A DNA stretch of 64,000 nucleotides, from positions 75,751-139,750 of the forward strand of contig MU619285.1 in assembly GCA_025201805.1 (NCBI GenBank), written 5' to 3'. A program made the position numbers and the translations under genes. Of the stretch, positions 1 to 12,404 are shown piece by piece. This DNA comes from Parasitella parasitica. Its lineage: Eukaryota > Mucoromycota > Mucoromycetes > Mucorales > Mucoraceae. The notes beneath the pieces are model-generated. The model searched no databases. It had not been told where the DNA came from and worked only from the letters and a program-made list of their open reading frames with translations. Positions within the stretch are counted from its first letter, which is position 1. Each line of letters begins with the position of its first letter.

Positions 1-1639
1 ACCAACCTTGATTTTCGCTTCTGCTTCCGAGTACTTGTGCATGCATACACGTTACGCATGCATGTAAATATAATGCATGGGAAGCGCGTATCATGCAGTT
101 GATCTATACTACCGATCACTTTACTTTTTCACGTAAACATATGCAATGCTTGGCAATGAATATCTAGGATTACTCAATCCATACGGATGTATGAAAATAA
201 TCCAAGTAACGATGTATGTATATACCGAAGGCATTTTTCTTTAGACTACACACTCAGGTTTTTGGATTTTTTCGTACCCTAGCAGCACATAATTGCTCAA
301 CATGACATGACTTATCGATTTCAATTGGATTCTCTACAAATTACACTCAAAGCTTTTTTCAACATATGCTATAACAATTGCATGATTCACGATAATTCAT
401 CGATTAACCGTTGGTTTATGTTTATTATGAATCGTAAAGCAGTAAATGTTGTTTACATATGTGTTTACTATATCCACATTAACCTACCAAATACCTCTCA
501 AGCAGTTCCTATTTCGTCCAAAAACGAAGCGCTTTGGTCGAGAAAAGTGAGAAAGAAATGATTTATTTTGCGTGAAAAGACTTTTTGGAACAGTTATTTA
601 ATTTTTAGACAAAGATAATCGAATTGCCATTTAAAACTATTGTTTTAACTGGTTTTCCAAGGATAAATGATTACGGGTAAGATCCTAAATTATAGTCAAT
701 TATTCATCGAGGACTTCGTGGAAGCAGGAATCGAGAAAGAGAGAACTATTGGCATAAATAATAAAAGTTGGAGTTATTTCTGTTACTCTTGGCGTTAAAT
801 CACGTATCCTTGAATTCGTATTAGTTTGTTCTTGATGATTGTGATCTTTTTAGAACGCTCCTCGATTATTTGAAGTTCTTTTTATGCGATAACTCAGTTT
901 ATATTGATCTATAACTATGGACGACCACATTGTTGGTTACAATGAATTTATTATTTTGACAGTTGCTACTCATAATGAGTTCATGGAAACTGTAGTCTCC
1001 AATAAGTCCTGTCTGACCTTTTCAATATTGTTAGAAAAGTCAAAAGATGAAGATATCCGAACGAAGGAGGCAATTACGAAATGGGATTATATGTGCGCTA
1101 TACGGTACTGCCCAAGATAAAACTAGTTTTTTTTGCCTGAAGATTGAGTGCATCAGCTGCAGCAAAAGGGTTGGGCATTTACTTTGAACTGCACAGAGTT
1201 GGGTTGAGCATCTTGAACGAAGAACATAAAACCATCATTATATCACTTTCTTTGATGATACTCAAAGTTTCACGCATCGTTGTTTATAACTTTATGAAAA
1301 ATTTATACGTTACTGGCTACCTGTAAGGATTATGATTATGGATCAATGATTCAAATTGGTTTATAGCTATCTTTTATTATTGGTAAATACTTATATAATG
1401 TTTGAGCTGCTTCTACCAATTTATTCGCACCCTTATCCTAAGATTTAATATCTGTTTCTCATCCAAGTAAAGCTAAATGTAAAAACATGTCTTGTTGGAT
1501 ACCTCAGTTATACAGTCCTCTACTGAAAAAAAGAAATTACATGAGTAAAACCAATTTATGGACTTCACACAAAATATTGTACTAATGTTTTTTATTATAA
1601 TGTAACGTTGAGTAATAAGCAAATCTTAGTCTTATAAAA

Positions 1640-1810
1640 GAGCAACGTTGACCATAAATCTATTTCATACACCAATTGACACTCTGATCAACCATTCAAT
1701 TGTCTGATCAAGATTGCTAATCATTATTGATACTATGATCAATTTCCAATAGCGATATCATCAGTAAATTGACTATTTTATCAGCATTGATTGACCTATT
1801 CAATTAGCGC
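1640..1810. repeat. degenerate short repeat rich in TGATCAA/CAATTG
   Basis: The motif TGATCAA or its variants (CTGATCAAC, CTGATCAAG, ATGATCAAT, ATTGATTGA) recurs roughly every 20-30 bases, interleaved with CAATTG-type words. Spacing and sequence are imperfect, so this is at best an old tandem repeat that has drifted. No coding or RNA function is evident. Confidence 0.35.
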
Positions 1811-2094
1811 TGCTCAATAATGACTAGATTGTCGTTCCTATTAAATAAAAATAGTGAACTACTACTTTATATTAATACTTACTATGAATTTGATTGAAAT
1901 GGTTTCCAAGCTCACTGTTGTATCAAAATGAGATGTACAGCTTGGGCAACCAAAGTTTTCTGTTACATTTTGCTATTAATGGAAAAATAATCTACAATCA
2001 AATTATTTAATTTGAAATACTTTTGAATTGGAGATAGAGGCAGAAATGTATTTCATACTAGAGTGGAGAATGCTAAATATAAAAAAGGCTCCCA

Positions 2095-2200
2095 GCTAAC
2101 ATAACCGTATTTATGTTGTATCTATAGAATACTATTTCAACTCAGCTGTCATGGCAACCGTTCCTGATCAGATCTAAGGTTAAATGGCATCGGTTATTCT
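2095..2200 (-). repeat. dispersed repeat, copy D
   Basis: Read on the minus strand, this segment matches about 100 bases in the centre of the foldback element near 42560-42670. Both contain a block reading GATCAGGAACGGTTGCCATG, followed by a near-identical stretch (gACAaCTGAGT variant, GAAATAG, TATTCTAT, GATACAA). Compared with the 42.6-kb copy it lacks about 10 bases in the middle. A related block lies in each arm of the foldback element. It is a non-coding dispersed repeat, probably a decayed transposon fragment. Confidence 0.65.
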
Positions 2201-2529
2201 ATCTAGTAAATAGAAGTAGTCAATAGAATGTCTTGTATAAAACACCATCTATTTGGGTTCTACTTATTCTAAATTGAGAAGCTCGACTTATCGATGAATA
2301 ATTCACATTCATAAGGATTAGCTGATTAAATACAGAAATAGGTCTTGCCCTGACTGTTGTATCCATATAAAGGCTACATATGTCATATCTAACTTAGTCA
2401 TAATGCACGGATCATGATATTAATTGTTGGTAATTCTTTTACAAATAAGGAATAAGCTACAAGTTGTAATTGGACCTCTTGCAAGGTTCCAGGCTTATTC
2501 AAAGAATACATCTAGATCAGATCGCGGGA

Positions 2530-2781
2530 TGTCGGGAAGACATCCTACCCAATCTTCTCTTTAATGTAAAATAGAAAGATTGGTCTGTCCTGAAAATGCT
2601 GTGATTTAATAAGGTTTGACACTTCTTGTCAAACATCAGATGTTATGTGGATAAACATTGATTGGGATATATTTTAGTATAAATAGAGATCATATCTTAT
2701 GTCAATAAAAGTCTTCAGTTTTGTATCTGGTTTTATTCAGAAAAGTCTTATTACTTTATACAAATCATATTTTACATAACA
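2530..2781 (+). repeat. LTR-like segment (tentative)
   Basis: The segment begins TGTCGGGAAGACATCC and ends in ...TTTTACATAACA, so it has TG...CA ends. Inside are a TATA-like TATAAATAG at 2678-2686 and an AATAAA polyadenylation-like signal at 2704-2709, the order expected for U3-R-U5 of a retrotransposon LTR. No second copy, target-site duplication or convincing primer-binding site is visible, so this could be a solo or degraded LTR, or chance. Confidence 0.28.
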
Positions 2782-3362
2782 TTACGTTGCGCCCTTTGAC
2801 ACTGGCACAACATTTATGATTAATTTTGATTTCGGAGAGGGTTGTGTCTTTTTTTTTGTCCAGTAAAGAAAGAAAACTGCCAGAAGTCTTGAAATATCTT
2901 GAACAAAAATGCTAATTTAACAAAAGTTCGCAGAATACCTTCAAATGAATTTGAACGGTCTTGAATAGACCATATAAGCAAGATGCCATATTTAGCAAAT
3001 GGTAAATAAGATAGCCAGGGAGGCAAACTTGGCTGTTATATAAATTTTGTTGGAACAAGCTTTATCTGAATTTTGTCTTGGTTTTCTTGTTTTCTTTGGA
3101 ATAAGAAATAATTGTCCCTATGGAATCGATATATCATGTTATTCCAAAAGAAGTCCATTTTCTTGGTATTGAACAGACGTTTTGAAGTATTGTGGGCTCT
3201 GGGCATAGTGTAGTCTATCTCCCAAAAGACCAGAAAGTCAGGTAGATGTTGTAAGATTTCTATACACGATAAACTAGATCAATTAATAATTTCTTTCTGT
3301 CATTATTTCAAAACAGAGCATTAAAACTCTATTCCAACGAGGTCAAAAAGTCATTCAATCTG

Positions 3363-3590
3363 ATGCACTATTACGATATCTTTTGCAAATCCTTAAAATG
3401 GAATTTTGCTGTCAGTGCTCCCTTGCAACGTGTAATTTGTCGAGCAAATGCAACAGCAGCATGTCAACTCACTTCCAATGAATTTTTTACCGAAGAAATT
3501 GATCAAGCCACTGATAACGCTTTTAAACGTGTTGAAGAGCGCAAGCAGGCCAAAAACAAGGGAAAACATAAGCGTTTCTTAGAAGAATGA
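3363..3590 (+). CDS. hypothetical ORF, possible gene remnant
   Basis: An open frame of 75 codons. The C-terminal third is basic and charged (FKRVEERKQAKNKGKHKRF), helical in character. I recognise no family. Downstream, a 17-base unit (GACGAAGAAAGCAA-type) repeats about three times near 3710-3750 and could encode an acidic SNDEE repeat in another frame, so the ORF may be the remains of a larger, decayed gene. Expression is doubtful. Confidence 0.2.
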   Translation: MHYYDIFCKSLKWNFAVSAPLQRVICRANATAACQLTSNEFFTEEIDQATDNAFKRVEERKQAKNKGKHKRFLEE

Positions 3591-4430
3591 GGAGCTGGCA
3601 TCTATCCACGTTTGCTAATTGAAGACCAAATTAGAAGCAAACGGAGGACTTTAATGAATCTGAAAAAGTAAAATTCATAATGATAGAATTTGAGGGAGAA
3701 AAAAGATGAAGCAATGACGAAGAAAGCAATGACGAAGAAAGCAACGACATTCAATACATGAATGGTTATTTTGTTCCAATCTTAAAACGTACGTTAATCT
3801 ATATTTGATTTACAATGATATAGTTTCTGTTTCTTCCTTCTTCTTTCCCGTGATTTCCCCCAAGGATGACCAACCAAACCCTTTGAAGACGATCATGGAT
3901 GTAATAATTTCTGATATGATTGAATCTAGATACAAAATCTCTCGTTTTATCGCCATTAAGTAAATCAGAAATTTTTATTTGCCCAAGCAGGATCAACAAG
4001 GCGAACTTTGCTTAGATTTCCCGTAAATCCTCTATCTAGCACACTGGTAAAAACCTCTCTGTGGTTTCTAAGTAAATACCTTTTATTCAATTTTTACATC
4101 TTCGTATTTACTTGGACGAAAAACAATTAGTATTTTAAACTGTATTAGGATTTGGCCGTTTGAGCCATTTTAAGAGTGTGTGAGATATGCATATTCTACA
4201 AGCAAAATTTGCTAATTAGCCTGTAGTAAAATAAGAATTATATGTATTCAAATTAACAACTGATTGTTATTTCATTGCTTTGATTTTGAAGTGTCCAGCA
4301 ACACTGTCACTTTTAACATGCAGCTTCAAATTGTCACGACAATGGGGATGCTCACAAGAATCGCGTTTTGATTTGGACAACCTACTTTTTTTTTTCTCTT
4401 TTTATAACATCGTTTTTCAGTTGCACGATT

Positions 4431-7400
4431 ATGGGAATTGAAAAGTATTTTGCAAAGAACCCGGTACAAAGAAACAAAAGCTTCGTGTACAAAAATTTTG
4501 AGCTAACAATGCGTTTCTCTCAACAGGTCGAATCTGGAAAGAAGCCGACAGCAACATCTGCTCGAAAGAAAAAAGCTACTGGTAAAAATATATCAAGTCT
4601 AACTGTTATATTGCAAAGACAAAAGCCTAAAAAGTTGTTCATTATGTAGAGAAATCTGATGATATGTATTGACACTGTTCCTAACAACCCAAATGATATC
4701 TTGAGCCTTACTGAAGTATTATTATTTTTGTAGCCCAACCTCAACAGTTTCAATGCATTTTTCTAAAAAGAATGAGACAAGGTATAATGATGGATATATT
4801 GAGATATCGATGAATAGATCAACTTATTTCAGCTCTCTTCAACGCTAGTGTTGACCCAAAAGCATTTTTTGAATCAAAGGAAACATCGTCAACGCCCATA
4901 GCAACTACCAAATCAGCCGTATCTAAAGCAGTAGAATCCAAAGTTGCAGTAGTTACTATTACCAAGCCTACTAAAGCAAACCCCAAAGAAGTTGCAACCA
5001 AACAAGTTGAATCCAAATCATCTTCGTCCAAAGCACCTAAAGCAAAAACCGCCACAGCTAAAGCAGCGCCTGCAGCAAAGACAACTGCAACAGCAAAAAA
5101 AGGAACTAAGCGTAAAATTCCTGTCAGATCTGCAAAAAAGAGGGATCTACATATTGATAGTGAAGACGATTTCAAAGATGATAAAAGCTCCAGTGACGAT
5201 GATTTCACTGATGAGGCTGATAACGCTAGCGATAAGGATGAGGACGCTTATGAAGAAGAACCTGAAGAAGTTGTTCGTTCCCAAAAGAAATCTAAAAAAG
5301 CTGATTCTCCAGCACCTGTCAAAAAAGCCACCAAAAAGGCAAGCAAAGCCAAGGAAGAAGTTAATGATGAACAAGTGGATGAGAAGCCTAAAAAGAAGAA
5401 CTATTTTGCCATGATGAAAGCTCAAGAGCCTCCAAAAGCTTTAGGAACTCGTCCTGAACCAGTTGGTGCTCCCAACTGTTTAGATGGCTCTGCATTCGTT
5501 ATTTCAGGGCAATACGAAACTTTAACTAGAGATCAAACCAAGGATATTATTATGAGATACGGAGGGTAAACAGCATTTTACTCTGCAATCCAATTGTATC
5601 ATACTAAGTTTTTTTTATAGTCGAGTGACCACGGCCGTTAGTGGTAAAACATCGTATCTTTGTTTGGGAAGAGATGGTGGTGAATCAAAGATTGCCAAAG
5701 CCAAAAATGTTGGAACCAAAGTACTTGATGAAGATGCGTTTTATCATCTTGTCGAATCTTCCAGTGAAAAGAAACATGCAAGCAGCGCCCCAGCAGCAAG
5801 CTCTAAACCAACTTCAGCTGAAGCAAAGGCACAACTTGGTGTGCCAACGTAAGTCTTATTTTCTTTTATTTGGATCCAATGTCATTTGGTTAAACAAAGC
5901 TTTCCAGTCCGTCCAAAGAGGCCAACCAAACACAATTGTGGACTGAGAAATACAAGCCAACTGATATCAAGGACATTCTTGGCAACAAAGAGATGGTTCG
6001 TCGCATTTGTTCGTGGCTTGAGAACTGGCAACAAAACTACCAAAAGGGGTTTGATAACACTGGTGACGACCTGAATCATTATGGCGCACTTTTGCTTAGT
6101 GGTCCTCCTGGTATTGGCAAAACCACTACAGCTAATGTTGTTGCCAAAACAAACGGTTATGAACCTCTCGAATTCAATGCAAGTGATGTTCGTAGCAAAA
6201 AGATCCTGGAAGAGAGTATTAGCGAAATGATGGATAATCGTACCATGACTGAATTTTTTCAAAATGCCAAATCTTCAACAGCAAGTAAAAAGGTACGTTC
6301 TGCATAGCTCATGATATATACGAGATTAACCTTAAAGTAGGTTGCGGAACCGAGATTACTAAAAGGCAAAAAGGTCGTTTTAATCATGGACGAGGTTGAT
6401 GGCATGTCGGGTGGTGATCGAGGCGGATCGGTAGAATTGGCACAACTTATTAGAAGAAGCAAGATTCCTGTCATCTGTATATGCAATGATTCTAGATCAA
6501 CCAAGGTTACTCCTTTATTGAGAGTATGTTATGAAGCTAAATTCCGAAGGTATAAACTATAAAAAAACACCTTGAAGGCACCACGAATTAATAGGATTTG
6601 TATAGAACACCTGCCGCACAAATCAGATCTAGAATCCTAACAATTGCATTCAGGTAAGAGCATGGTTTACATAGTGCTATTTCAAATAACTTATGTAAAG
6701 AAAAAAAAAAAAAAAACTGTAGGGAAGGTCTTGATCTTAAGCCAAATGCAGTGGATCAATTGGTTGAATCGACTCAAAATGATATTAGACAAGTCATTAA
6801 TATCCTGTCTACCTATCGCCTAAATGAAACGGGCATGGATTATGATCAGGCCAAGAAAGTGTAAGTGAAATCTGTGTAATGAGTACAGCCATAAACTAAA
6901 CATTGTGTATACAAAGTGGTAAACAAAATCAAAAACATTCTATCCTTGGCTTGTTTGATATTCCTGGAGAACTTCTTACTGGTCTAGGTTGGAGATCAAA
7001 GAACTTGACTGAAAAGTATGAAATTTACTTTCACGACTATACTCTTTCAAACTTGATGATCCAAGTAGGTACTACCAAATCCAGCAGGACTTTTACTGAC
7101 GATTGAAACAGGAAAATTATTTGAAATGCGCACCTGAATTAGCTGTGTCCAAAACTGGTAATCCAGTAGAAAGAGAGTGCAATGAAATGGACTTGATCGC
7201 AAAGGCAGCCGAGGCTATTGCCGATGGTGATCTCGTTGATACCATGATCCATGGGTTAGTGTGCAATAACACCGAATCATGATACACATCACTAAAATAT
7301 ACAACCAGTACTGTCCAGCATTGGTCCCTCATGCCTGTTCACTCCATTTTTTCTTGTGTTCAGCCTGCGAGCTACGTTAGAGGATTAATCACCACGAAAT

Positions 7401-8162
7401 ACAACTTCCCTGGGTAATATTTGCATGTCCATATTTTCATTCCTTGGGCTGACATTGCTTTACAGTTGGCTTGGTCAAAACTCAAAAGCACAAAAGTTTG
7501 GTAGATCATTAAGCGATGTACAAGCTCGTATGCGATTGAAAGCATCCGGCGACAAGTTTGAAATCAGACAGAATTACATCCCTACCTTGAATGATCGTAT
7601 ATTTGGACAGCTTAATGAAGTTTGTTGAATCACAACGAGTGTAACAAAAGCTAATAGATATGGATTATTATTGTTAGGAAAACTTTGAAGGCGCCATTGA
7701 AGTAATGGATTCTTATTATCTTGATAGAGAAAATCTTGAGGCTCTAAGCGACTTGACGTTTGCTCCTGCAGGAAAGCATCCCTTGCAACAAATCCCTACT
7801 AAATCCAAAACAGCTTTCACTCGAGTGTAAGTCTTTCTATACACAACATACAACATTTCACGTATTCTGATCAAACTTCTTTCCACAGTTACAATGCTGA
7901 ATCTCATCCTATTTTATTCCAGATTGGTGGCGTCCCAATCAAGAGATCCTCAGTTGCTGGACCCAGAGAGGATGCAGTGGGCACCATTATTGAAGACGAT
8001 GAGCCCATTGGCGATGATTTATCAGAAGATGAAGAAGTAACAACAACGGAAGAGGACTTGAAAGAAATTAAAAAATACGTCAAAGAGGTGCCTCAGAAGA
8101 GAAAAGCCGTTGCCTCAGGCAGTAGTCGCACAACCACCAAGAAACTAAAATCTAAAAAATAG
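4431..8162 (+). CDS. RFC1: Replication factor C subunit 1 (clamp loader large subunit)
   Basis: Large subunit of the RFC complex, which loads PCNA at primer-template junctions in the nucleus. Fifteen exons close in phase to 949 residues: 4431-4463, 4527-4581, 4734-4781, 4833-5565, 5621-5848, 5908-6292, 6341-6549, 6606-6653, 6723-6860, 6917-7064, 7112-7254, 7309-7413, 7466-7619, 7678-7826, 7889-8162. The N-terminus (MGIEKYFAKNP) resembles the PCNA-binding start of the family. A Lys/Ala-rich acidic linker precedes a BRCT domain (EPVGAPNCLDGSAFVISG ... RVTTAVSGKTSYLCLG). The AAA+ core has WTEKYKPTDIKDILGNK, Walker A GPPGIGKTT, Walker B VVLIMDEVDGMSGG and a sensor region CNDSRSTKVTPLLR. The C-terminal domain ends in an acidic stretch and a Lys-rich tail (KKLKSKK), a likely nuclear signal. 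The small N-terminal exons are less certain than the rest. Confidence 0.95.
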
Positions 8163-8890
8163 CCGTGTTTGTACATTCTGCAACATTTTGATATCTTTTG
8201 TATAATCAAAGCCAAGAATTATAATTTTATATATTTCACTTGCTTACAACTGAAATATGATTAAAAAAAAACTGCTCTATAACTGATTTGAAATTTGACA
8301 TTAGTAGTTGATGCACCTGCATAACACAATTAACGTTTTTTGTTTCTCTGCAGATACAAAAAATACAGCATGTGCCTAAATTTTGGAGTGAACGTGTTAG
8401 GCTTTATCAAAGTCTCTTGCTTGAGCCCACTCATTTCGCTTTCACTGTGGTCATCTTCATGACTTGATTCAATACATATGCATCATTTTAAGTTTCTACA
8501 TTGTTGGTGCTTATGATAGTGTTTTCTCCTTTTAAAATTGATAGTAGAACAATCCAATAGTAATTGGTCATTTAAGGTTTCATAGCACCAAAGATATATA
8601 GACATTTGATGGTTACTCTTGACTAATTTTGAATTTGACATGTCCAAGAAGAAACAAAAACTTTCGAGGGGTTTATAAAAATAAACCCCAAGCCACTTTT
8701 TTCGTGTTAAAAAGAACAGCAATAAGGCAACATGTAATCTGTCTTGCTGCTATAAATGTACCTTTATCGAATGAAACAACAAATATATACCACTCATCGC
8801 TATCTTACAAGTAGTGCATAGTTTCAAATTTGTTTATTCTTTGATACAAAAACCAACTTTAGGTAAGATTAACTGTATATTTAAATAGAC
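8163..8890. other. intergenic, convergent 3' flanks
   Basis: This lies between the ends of RFC1 (plus) and the NDP kinase gene (minus). It is AT-rich and presumably holds both 3' UTRs. I see no further gene, only short unsupported frames. Confidence 0.5.
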
Positions 8891-9454
8891 TTAATTCTCG
8901 TAGATTAATGAGTGAGTGGTGTGGCTACGAGCAACAGTCTTGACACCACGGGGGAACCACAAAGCAATTTCCTTCTCGGCATTCTCAACAGAGTCAGAAC
9001 CGTGGCAGATGTTACGTCCAAGGTCAATACAGAAATCACCACGAATGGTACCAGGAGCAGAGGCCAAAGGGTTGGTCTCACCGAGCCTATGCATGTGTCA
9101 ATCGAGGATCTTTTCTCGTTATTCAGATATACTTACATCTTTCTGCCAATCTTGACGGCATCCTTACCAGTCCAGACCATACCGACAACAGGGCCGGAAG
9201 TCATGTACTCGATCATAGCGGGGAAGAAAGGCTTGGTCTTCAAATCACCATACTAACATTTGGTGTAGGTGTTCAATCCTCAAAATATAAACCTTGATAA
9301 GTCAACTTACATGTTCCTCAAGGAGTTCATTGGTAGGGTGGAGCAACTCAAGAGCAGTGAGTTGGTAACCGCGTTGTTCAAAACGCTTGATGATTTCACC
9401 AACGATACCGCGCTCAACGCCATCAGGCTTAACCATAATATAGGTACGCTCCAT
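8891..9454 (-). CDS. NDK1: Nucleoside diphosphate kinase
   Basis: Transfers the gamma-phosphate of NTPs to NDPs through a phosphohistidine, balancing nucleotide pools. Three exons, 9311-9454, 9137-9252 and 8891-9086, join in phase to 151 residues, the usual size of a eukaryotic NDK. It starts [16 protein letters not shown], the conserved beta-strand and Lys of the family. The middle exon has [16 protein letters not shown], and the last exon carries [17 protein letters not shown] with the catalytic His. The C-terminal tail ([17 protein letters not shown]) departs a little from the common WEH...WIYE ending but keeps the IYE element. It is divergently arranged with the mitochondrial carrier downstream. 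Confidence 0.96.
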
Positions 9455-10414
9455 TTTAGATAAGTTTATAGGATTTCTTGAAGAAGAGGAAAAGGGGAGT
9501 GGCTGTAAAAAATTTTCATTTTATTCTAGCCTCCCTTTCAATCCGAATGAATGGTGTAACAATTAAGTAAAAAATCTTGATCCCTGGTCATTGATTGACA
9601 GGTTGAAACTTTGAATTCAAGACCCATAATACATTCGATGGCTCAACCATGCCAAAACAGCTGTGGGACACAATGTGATTTGATGTAAATTTTTAATGGA
9701 ACCTGTCCGGAAGCATCACAACGTTTTCAACCTTTAACATACTCTTGAACTATTCTTGCGTCACTAACATCAAATTTGCCAGTTTATTGTGAAGTGAAGT
9801 GTATCACATACTGTCTGAACATTGCCATCAAAATATAATCTATATTTGAGAATCGAAGCATAATCTTATAATATTTCTAAAACCCATAAAACGGGATGAA
9901 AGACAACCTCAAACGAATGCGTTTGGCACTTCCTACACAACACGAAATCACTGACCTGTCAAACTCAGGTTCAGGGGTAAGCTTTCAACGTAATTTTCTT
10001 GTATATACAATATAAATACTTGATATTATAATGTAAATCCTGGTGTCTAAAACAAGGAAAAGTAACTATGTACAAAACAATTGTGTACAAAGCTTTCATT
10101 TTAGACGAATTTCGAGTACCTTGAATGGAAACTATTCTTCACGATCATTATATATCTAATTAGGAGAGGCATCGCAACTATTATGCAATTTTGTAAAGAA
10201 ATTGAATATTAAAATTTTATGGTAAGAGTGGCCCTGTGAAAAAACGTGATATGCTATAATTTGAACCTTTTATACCACACCTGAGTTGCAAAGATCTGCA
10301 CCAAAAAAGTTGATGGATATTCCAGTCTGCAACGACTTCTTCCTTTCTTTTCCTCTCTTTCTTCTCGAATCGTTTATTTTATTTTTTTATTTTCTCTATT
10401 AACCGCAAACAAAT
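9455..10414. promoter_or_regulatory. divergent intergenic region of NDK and carrier genes
   Basis: About 960 bases separate the two divergent start codons, so it must contain both promoters. Immediately upstream of the carrier ATG is a pyrimidine-rich leader (about 10330-10404, runs of CTTTC/CTCTTT) ending AACCGCAAACAAAT before ATG, typical of strongly expressed fungal genes. A short ATG-open frame near 9896 followed by a donor-like GGTAAGC does not lead to a convincing second exon. Confidence 0.4.
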
Positions 10415-11683
10415 ATGGCCTCAGTTACTGCTGAAAAAATTGAAATCCATGAGATTCAACCAGGGTAATAATAAAACGAACTGTGCATTAAAACACATCT
10501 TCTTGGATTGAAACTCATATTCATCAGAATGTCACAAGCCGTGAAGGATTGTATCAGTGGTACTGTAGGCGGTATTGCTCAAGTTCTTTTTGGCCAGGTA
10601 TAGATTATTTTCTTTGCCATCAATTGAATGGGTACCATGACTAACATGTAAAACATCTATTTTTTTTTTTAGCCTTTTGACACGGTGAAGGTCGTAAGTG
10701 AAAAAGACATACATACAATTGACTTTCAGATTGTAGGACAGGGGAAATCCAGATCACTGTTGTATTAACTTGATACTTGTAGCGTCTTCAAACACAATCA
10801 ACCACTAATCCAGTCTATTCTGGTATGATAGACTGTGTCAAAAAAACTCGTGCTCAAGAAGGTTTGGCTGGATTTTACAAGGTACGAGGAGGAAAAATAT
10901 TTAAATGTTACTAAAATGGGCAACATTTAACAATTTTAACAATTCAGGGTACCATGACACCTTTGGTTGGTATTGGTGCTTGTGTATCAATTCAATTTGT
11001 TGTGCTCGAAGCTATGAAGCGTCATTTTAGCAGTGTCAACAAGAAGGGAGAGTTCCTTAGCAACAGCCAGCTTTACTTGGCTGGCGCTGCTAGTGGCTTT
11101 GCCAATTCATTTGTGTCAGGACCTGTGGAACACATCCGTACTAGACTTCAGGTCCAAACGGGAACCGGATTTAGCGGTCCCATTGATTGCATTCGTCAAA
11201 TCTACAATGCTCATGGTATCAGAGGCATCTATAAGGGTCAAGCTATCACCATGGCTCGTGAATTCCAAGGTTACGGTGCCTACTTTTTAGCTTACGAGTA
11301 TCTTGTCCAACAAGCCATGAAGAAAGATAATTTGCAGAAGCGTTCCGAATTGCCCACTTGGAAGGTGTGTGCTTTTGGTGCTGCTGCTGGATATGCCATG
11401 TGGTTCACTATTTACCCTATGGATGCTATCAAATCAAAGTTGCAAACTGATGGCTTTACAGCCGAAAGTAAACAGTACTCTTCTGCTTTGGACTGTGCTC
11501 GCAAGACGTTTGCCAAGGAGGGTGCCGCCGGATTCTTTAGAGGCATTGGTCCTTGCTTGCTCCGTGCTGCTCCTGTCAACGCAGTTACTTTTATGGGGTG
11601 AGTTTAATTGGTAAATGGTAATATTGAAACACGCTAACAGTTTGATGTCTAGTTTTGAAATGGCTATGCGTGTTTTATCCTAA
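10415..11683 (+). CDS. Mitochondrial carrier, YMC1/YMC2-like
   Basis: Six-helix transporter of the inner mitochondrial membrane (SLC25 family). Exons 10415-10464, 10528-10597, 10673-10693, 10783-10881, 10948-11597 and 11653-11683 give 306 residues, a normal carrier length. The three repeats carry signatures [22 protein letters not shown] and [11 protein letters not shown]. The first follows [12 protein letters not shown], and the stretch [17 protein letters not shown] is typical of the yeast Ymc1/Ymc2 group, reported to move amino-acid or carboxylate substrates. The second repeat has E in place of the usual D (PVEHIR), also seen in that group. Carnitine/ornithine carriers are the next closest alternative, so substrate is not assigned. 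The tiny 21-nt third exon (PFDTVKV) is supported by frame and motif. Confidence 0.9.
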
Positions 11684-12404
11684 GCTTCTGCTACTTGAGA
11701 TTAACATTTTTGTCATATATTTATTTTGAACATATACATGAATAAGATGGAAAACAGAAAAAGAATACTTTGAATGTAAAAAGCTTCAGATTAGATTAGG
11801 TGATTAGATAATTTTCTGTTTTTACTATGTATTATATTTACTGATCCAATAAACATTTGCTTTCTCTTTCTAATTTCGAACCACTGTAGTGCTGATGGAG
11901 ATGGAGCCTTTACAACTATTTACCAAGCAATCAATAAATAAATCATCCCTTTTGATGTTTCTAGAATAGTTATTACCTTTAATAAAAGGTATCATAAAAG
12001 GTATCAAAAAGTACAGCTATATGTATATATACATCTACGCTGGGGCAATATTTGCATTGGAATCATAAAATAATTGATTTAATCAATATGAATTCGTAGG
12101 CATCAACCTACACTTGATTTCAATGTTTGCATTTTATATATATGATAGGAAATTGGAGAGATGATTATGGATTCGGAGGCATTGATTACTATACGAAATC
12201 TGAGGAGTGCTTCCCTTCACGAGCGTGTATAAGCGATTGAGGGTGGTGTAACACTAAATCAGGGCCATCGACAGAATAAAGCAGGCCCGGAAAAGCGCAA
12301 TCTTGCTTTTCTTGTTTATTTTGTTGGTTAATACACACACCATTCAAGTGTCTCTAATATAATATATATTTATATTATATATTTATATATATATATATTG
12401 TACA
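11684..12404. other. intergenic with AT-dinucleotide tract
   Basis: AT-rich spacer between the carrier and the giant SZT2-like gene. A TA/TTATA tract at about 12356-12399 sits directly upstream of the SZT2 start codon and may act as a nucleosome-free promoter element. No gene is seen. Confidence 0.45.

Larger units (their letters stand above)
1..3362. other. AT-rich gene-poor region
   Basis: I find no convincing protein-coding gene here. Open frames are all under about 85 codons, lack recognisable domains and do not join through plausible introns. The stretch contains a degenerate short-period repeat (about 1640-1810), a member of a dispersed repeat (about 2095-2200) and an LTR-like segment (about 2530-2781), each listed separately. 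It looks like intergenic DNA with old repeat debris. Confidence 0.5.

Noticed and set aside
917-1120. 67-codon frame starting MDDHIVGYNEF
   Set aside because: No domain, no splice partners, AT-rich surroundings. It cannot be told from chance.
9896-9980. ATG-open frame (MKDNLKRMRLALPTQHE...) followed by a donor-like GGTAAGC
   Set aside because: The next acceptor-like sites lead quickly to stops, and no domain is present. It lies in a promoter region.
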